Made by a program: the position numbers and the translations under genes. Below, piece after piece: positions 60,850 through 64,000 of a stretch of DNA of 64,000 nt. Positions within the stretch are counted from its first letter, which is position 1. Every line of letters starts with the position of its first letter. Source of the DNA: an uncultured Paracoccaceae bacterium (GTDB lineage Bacteria > Pseudomonadota > Alphaproteobacteria > Rhodobacterales > Rhodobacteraceae); contig CANMTR010000003.1 in NCBI GenBank assembly GCA_947500825.1, positions 229,473 to 293,472 on the forward strand. The letters are read 5' to 3'. Under the pieces are notes generated by a model. The model did no database searches, was not told where the DNA came from, and was given only the letters and a program-made list of their open reading frames with translations.

Positions 60850-61131
60850 ATGCGCAAACCCCTGATCGCCCTTATTTTTCTGCCCCTCGCGGCCTGCTCC
60901 GTGGAGCGGCAGGTGAGCCAGACCACGCTGGTGGCGAGCGTCACCGGCGAGCAACAGACGGCCTGCCGCAACGCGGTGGCCAACGCGCGCAACCTCGACG
61001 TGGAGACGGTCGCGATCTCGGAGGCGACGGTGACCACGACGGGGCCGATCCTGGCGCTGAATGCGAACGGGGCCTCGGCCACGTGCAAGATCAACATGCT
61101 GGGCGAGATCGAGGACGTCTCGTTCGGATAA
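60850..61131 (+). CDS. Small lipoprotein of unknown function
   Basis: A 93-residue protein: signal MRKPLIALIFLPLAAC with lipobox L-A-A-C, then a polar domain VERQVSQTTLVASVTGEQQT and two further cysteines (ACRNAV and ATCKINM) that could form a disulfide. The start at 60850 is chosen because it gives a proper signal peptide; the frame from 60787 would bury it. It is under a perfect EcfG promoter. No family is recognised. Confidence 0.75.
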   Translation: MRKPLIALIFLPLAACSVERQVSQTTLVASVTGEQQTACRNAVANARNLDVETVAISEATVTTTGPILALNANGASATCKINMLGEIEDVSFG

Positions 61132-61158
61132 TTCCCTGTCCCCGCAAGGATATGTGAC

Positions 61159-61386
61159 ATGAAAAACCCCTGGATGAGCGCCTGGCTATCGGCCGCGAAC
61201 AGCATGACCGGCGCCGCGCGCGGGCAGGCGATGGCCGAGAAGAGCAAGGCCCAGACCCAGATGATGCAGGAATGGCAGCGCGCCAACATGCAGATCTGGC
61301 AATCCATGATGATGCCCTGGACGATGGCGATGCCGGGCGCCGGCCTGTCGGCCACGTCGATCTGCGCTCCCGGCCGCCGCCGCTGA
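61159..61386 (+). CDS. Small Met/Gln/Trp-rich helical protein
   Basis: A 75-residue product, very rich in Met, Gln, Ala and Trp (EKSKAQTQMMQEWQRANMQI), predicted from composition to be one long amphipathic helix, with a Pro/Gly tail. AAGGA lies 13 bases before the ATG. It follows the lipoprotein by 27 bases and is probably on the same EcfG message. The pattern recalls short phasin-like or membrane-surface helices, but I recognise no family. Confidence 0.55.
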   Translation: MKNPWMSAWLSAANSMTGAARGQAMAEKSKAQTQMMQEWQRANMQIWQSMMMPWTMAMPGAGLSATSICAPGRRR

Positions 61387-61576
61387 ACCCGCCGGGCGGA
61401 GGCCGGGCATACGCCCCGCCCCTGCCCGACGAACGCCCTTGCGGCGCCGGGCTCTTGCCGGACGGGCGTGAGGCCATGCGCCGGACACGCGCCGGGACAG
61501 GGTGGCGCACGGGATGCCAAGTCCGGTTTAACCTCCCTGCCCCATGCTGATCCCCGCGAACAAGGCGGAGGCATGC

Positions 61577-61882
61577 ATGGGGCGCGAGACGCGGAACGAC
61601 CGAACCGAGAGCGCAGAAGCTGGCATCGGGCCCCAAGGGGCCGAGATGGCGCAGCTCATGCGCGGCGCTCAGGAAACGCTGGATTTGATGCGCGAGCGCG
61701 AGTTGCGGCGCACGGCCGTCCCCGACGGATGGGAGATGGTGCCCCTGGAAACGCGCGTCCCCAAGGAGAAGATCAGCCTGCGCCTCGATGGCGACGTGAT
61801 CGCCTTCTTCCGTGCAACGGGAACGGGCTGGCAGACGCGGTTGAACGCCGTGCTGCGGCTGTTCATGGAGGCTCGGAAATGA
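61577..61882 (+). CDS. BrnA-like antitoxin-family protein without partner toxin
   Basis: A 101-residue protein. The last 40 residues are the BrnA/DUF4415 DNA-binding domain, VPKEKISLRLDGDVIAFFRA followed by TGWQTRLNAVLRLF, a ribbon-helix-helix type fold. The first 60 residues are polar and helical. BrnA normally follows its toxin gene brnT; no BrnT-like gene is upstream, so this is an orphan, possibly a stand-alone regulator. The ATG at 61577 is favoured by GGAGG 5 bases upstream. A broken second copy of the domain lies at 63604. Confidence 0.75.
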   Translation: MGRETRNDRTESAEAGIGPQGAEMAQLMRGAQETLDLMRERELRRTAVPDGWEMVPLETRVPKEKISLRLDGDVIAFFRATGTGWQTRLNAVLRLFMEARK

Positions 61883-62012
61883 GTCCGGGGGCGACACGCA
61901 ACGCGCATCGCCCCCGGAGATCGAACCATCCTGTCACGCACCGGCGGATAATGTCCGCGACACGAAACACCCCCCGCCCCGACGTTGCGCGGCGGGAGAG
62001 TCCATAACGCGA

Positions 62013-62573
62013 TCAGCTCCGCTTGGAGCGACGGCGGCGCAGGGCGAACATGCCGCCGATGGCACCGGCCAGAAGCGGCGCGGCGGCCGGAACCGGCACG
62101 GGCGCGACGTCGGACGCGACCGTATTCGTCAGCGAGAAGCTGAGATCGTTGTAGTCGAAGGCGCCGTTGAACAGATCCTCGAAGGAGACGAGGGTGCCCT
62201 GCTCCATCCAGTCGTTCTCGGCGCGGGCATGGGCGACGCCGTCGGCGTTGCGCTCGGCCGCGCCACTGAAGAAGTCGCGGTTCGTGTTGGTGACGAATAT
62301 GCTGAACAGCAACTCGGTGCCGGCATCGAAGCTGCCGAGGCTGACCGTGTCGCCGACGCTGGCCGACTTGTTGTCGAAGACGAACTGGTCGCCGTTGAGG
62401 AAGAGGTGGTTGCGGTAGGAGGCCGTGCTGCCCTGGTAGGTCGCGGTGACTTCCCCGCCGGTGGCGCGGATGGACAGCCCCTCGCCGTCCATGGAAGCGA
62501 TCGGAACTGCCAAGGCGGGCGCGGCAATGGAGGTGGCGACGAGGGCAGCAAAGCCCAGGAAAGAATGTTTCAT
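62013..62573 (-). CDS. Secreted DUF4114 protein with VPLPA-CTERM-like anchor (copy 1)
   Basis: A 186-residue exported protein. A signal peptide (MKHSFLGFAALVATSIAAPA) is cut near ALA. The body is a DUF4114-like beta domain with VSFEDLFNGAFDYNDLSFSL. The C-terminus reads VPVPAAAPLLAGAIGGMFAL plus a basic tail RRRRSKRS, the VPLPA-CTERM sorting signal used in Rhodobacteraceae for membrane sorting and probable export to the surface matrix. It is about 60 percent identical by eye to the copy at 62825. No ribosome site is seen before the ATG at 62573. Function is probably surface or matrix related. Confidence 0.85.
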   Translation of the reverse strand: MKHSFLGFAALVATSIAAPALAVPIASMDGEGLSIRATGGEVTATYQGSTASYRNHLFLNGDQFVFDNKSASVGDTVSLGSFDAGTELLFSIFVTNTNRDFFSGAAERNADGVAHARAENDWMEQGTLVSFEDLFNGAFDYNDLSFSLTNTVASDVAPVPVPAAAPLLAGAIGGMFALRRRRSKRS

Positions 62574-62824
62574 CGGAAATAATCCATGAGAATCGGTGTC
62601 AGGCTCGAAGATACATAGACCTTTTAACTGATTTTTCATCAAGTGGAACAGGGAATCATGGTTAACGCGGTGGGAATAACCGAGAACCTCGGAAGCTAGA
62701 CGCGTGGCATCGCCGATGCCTCGGCATTCCGCATTATTGCTGATTTGCAAGGCGAACCGCGAACGCCCCTCGCCGGGGCGCCCGCTTTTGTGGACGCGCC
62801 GCCCCGGTGGCGGCGCGCGATGCG

Positions 62825-63391
62825 TCAGCTACGCTTGGAGCGGCGGCGGCGCAGGGCGAAGAGGCCGCCCACGGCGCCGGCCAGGAGCGGGGCCGCGGCG
62901 GGCAGCGGAACGGGCGAGGTGTCCTCCTGCCCCACGGTGTTGGTGAAGGAGAAGCTCAGGTCGTTGTAGGCGAAAGGCCCGTTGAACAGGTCCTCGAACG
63001 AGACGAGCGTGGTGCCCTCCTCCATCCAGTCGCTCTCCACGCGGGCATGGGCGACGCCGTCGGGATTGCGCTCGGCCGGGCCGGTGAAGAAGCTGGTCTG
63101 GGTGTCGGTCACGAAGAGGCGGAACAGCAGCTCCGTCCCGGCGGCGTAGCTCCCGAGGTTGGCGGTGGCGCCAAGGGGATCGGCCTTGTTGTCGAAGACG
63201 AACTGGTCGCCGTTGACGTAGAGCAGGCTGCGATAGGCGCCGGTGCTGCCCTGGTAGGTGGCCGTGACCTCGCCGCCGCCGGCGAAGACGGAATAGCCCT
63301 CGGTGCCCATGGCCGCGATGGGCACGGCGGAGGCGGGAACGGCGACGGAGGTGACGAGAAGGGCCGCAAGGCCAGCGACGGTGTGTTTCAT
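62825..63391 (-). CDS. Secreted DUF4114 protein with VPLPA-CTERM anchor (copy 2)
   Basis: A 188-residue paralogue of the downstream gene with the same plan: signal peptide (MKHTVAGLAALLVTSVAVPA), shared block GGEVTATYQGSTGAYRSLLY, DUF4114 motif VSFEDLFNGPFAYNDLSFSF, and the sorting tail VPLPAAAPLLAGAVGGLFAL followed by the identical RRRRSKRS. Here the tail has the exact V-P-L-P-A, unlike VPVPA in copy 1. The two are in tandem, same strand, 251 bases apart; that gap holds no gene. They arose by duplication and have diverged mostly in the middle. Confidence 0.88.
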   Translation of the reverse strand: MKHTVAGLAALLVTSVAVPASAVPIAAMGTEGYSVFAGGGEVTATYQGSTGAYRSLLYVNGDQFVFDNKADPLGATANLGSYAAGTELLFRLFVTDTQTSFFTGPAERNPDGVAHARVESDWMEEGTTLVSFEDLFNGPFAYNDLSFSFTNTVGQEDTSPVPLPAAAPLLAGAVGGLFALRRRRSKRS

Positions 63392-63555
63392 GGGATCGGC
63401 TCGTGTTCGGGTGTGACTGATGAAGGTCACAGACGCCGGTTCGCGACGCCGATCAAGAAATGGGTTGAGTGAGGGTTAACCGGGGGGTGTGGGGGAAACG
63501 GTTTGGGGGAAAGCGGGGGATTTGGTTGGTTTGCGGGCCACCTGAGGCACGAGAT

Positions 63556-63580
63556 GGTGTGCGGTGAACGCGCACCCTAC
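63556..63580. repeat. REP-like palindromic element
   Basis: GGTGTGCG (63556-63563), loop GTGAA and CGCGCACC (63569-63576), followed by CTAC, form a stem with one G-T pair. GGTGCG-hairpins ending in CCCTAC are a form of dispersed repeat I associate with Rhodobacteraceae genomes; only this one is noticed in the window. Confidence 0.4.
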
Positions 63581-63603
63581 GGGCCCTGCAGTCGCAGGGC
63601 GCC

Positions 63604-63732
63604 ATGGGCACCAAGGAGAAGATCACTTCGCGCCTCGACGGCGACGCGCTTGATGTCCCCCGCGCCACGCGGACGGGATGGCTGACCCGGCTGAACGCGG
63701 TGCTGCGGCTTTTCATGCAGGGGCGGAAGTGA
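63604..63732 (+). pseudogene. Truncated BrnA-like domain
   Basis: A 42-codon frame, MGTKEKITSRLDGDALDVPR then TGWLTRLNAVLRLFMQGRK, matches the C-terminal domain of the BrnA-like protein at 61577 over its whole length. The helix core FFRATGTG has become VPRATRTG. Upstream, GAGATGGTG matches the intact gene just before the domain, but 50 bases lie between it and the domain instead of 19, including the palindromic repeat. So the copy lost its N-terminal part and is probably dead, although ATG 63604 could still make a short product. Confidence 0.6.
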
Positions 63733-63925
63733 CTGGGAATGGAAGCACACTTGCGAGATTAGCTAACGAAAACCCGTCGAACGCAAGGTTAGTCAGAAAA
63801 TAAAGCCTCATAAAATAAATATAAAGGTAATTAGATTACTAGCGTTATCGACCTTAAGCCTTTCTGTTCTTAAATAAATTTTACGCATGCGAAGCTACTA
63901 TACTGGGCAATTTTCATACTACCTA
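63733..63925. other. AT-rich intergenic stretch
   Basis: GC content falls sharply here compared with the rest of the window, with runs such as ATAAAATAAATATAAAGG. No open frame or family signal is seen. It borders the probable insertion-sequence end and may be foreign or a hot spot for insertion. Confidence 0.5.
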
Positions 63926-64000
63926 GGCCGTGTTGACAAAAGGGATTCACGTCAGGCGGGAGGCGTGATTCAAGCTGGTATCTGCGATGGAGACCAGCTT
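63926..64000. mobile_element. Probable left end of an IS5-type insertion sequence, cut by the window edge
   Basis: After CTAG (63923-63926) GC content rises abruptly and the sequence GCCGTGTTGACAAAAGGG begins, containing a TTGACA promoter box, as expected for the outer end of an IS5/IS427-group element inserted at CTAG. An ATG at 63988 could be in or near the transposase. The inner part and right end are beyond the window, so identity rests on pattern memory. Confidence 0.4.

Noticed and set aside
61387..61576. BrnT toxin gene before the BrnA-like gene
   Set aside because: No open frame with BrnT-like residues in any frame of this gap, so no toxin-antitoxin pair is claimed.

Overview
The window is high-GC, almost fully coding DNA from an alphaproteobacterium, most likely a Rhodobacteraceae (Rhodobacterales) chromosome. 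The pointers are a DUF6456/DUF6477 divergent pair, VPLPA-CTERM secreted proteins, a vitamin B12-dependent ribonucleotide reductase with an NrdR box, two complete TRAP transporters, a Bpt N-end-rule transferase beside an RDD protein, and GGAAC-N16/17-CGTT promoters of the EcfG general-stress type. I see no CRISPR array, no rRNA and no complete transposase. One tRNA, Leu(UAA), is present.

Layout. 1-7 kb: start of a minus-strand gene, an RDD protein, bpt, a TakP-like TRAP operon (dctP-dctQ-dctM) and a YihY membrane protein. 7-14 kb: ilvB behind a classical attenuator (leader peptide plus terminator), a LamB-type porin where ilvN is usually found, and nrdJ. 14-24 kb: a CDF metal exporter, a universal stress protein with a SulP anion transporter behind a structured leader, a TerB-like protein, a second YihY, an NhaP-type antiporter, an MFS carrier and the DUF6456/DUF6477 pair. 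24-33 kb: an MttB-family methyltransferase, guaA, an EamA transporter, a FadL-like porin, a P-loop ATPase, metA (Glu111, so acetyl-CoA type) and a lipoprotein hydrolase. 33-41 kb: small ORFs, an alanine symporter, an AidB-like acyl-CoA dehydrogenase, a PhzF protein, EamA, enolase, a GNAT protein and a PRC-barrel protein. 41-48 kb: a decayed DUF985 cupin gene, then treZ, treY and glgX, which make trehalose from glycogen. 48-60 kb: TauE, an Fpg-like glycosylase, a periplasmic sugar dehydrogenase, tRNA-Leu, a second TRAP operon (dctQ-dctM-dctP), a large OmpA protein, a VWA/MoxR pair and pyrC. 60-64 kb: several very small genes (a membrane protein, an entericidin, a lipoprotein), a BrnA-like orphan antitoxin, two tandem VPLPA-CTERM/DUF4114 proteins, a degraded BrnA copy interrupted by a palindromic repeat, an AT-rich stretch and the probable end of an insertion sequence.

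The most interesting pattern runs across several regions. Seven gene starts carry EcfG-type promoters, three of them perfect matches (60-residue membrane protein, small lipoprotein, sugar dehydrogenase). Four have one changed base in the -10 box (TerB-like, PRC-barrel, OmpA, YihY). With the trehalose genes, the universal stress protein and the entericidin, this suggests that the window carries a good part of an envelope and osmotic stress programme. The second most interesting items are regulatory RNA candidates: the ilvB attenuator and a compact two-stem element upstream of sulP.
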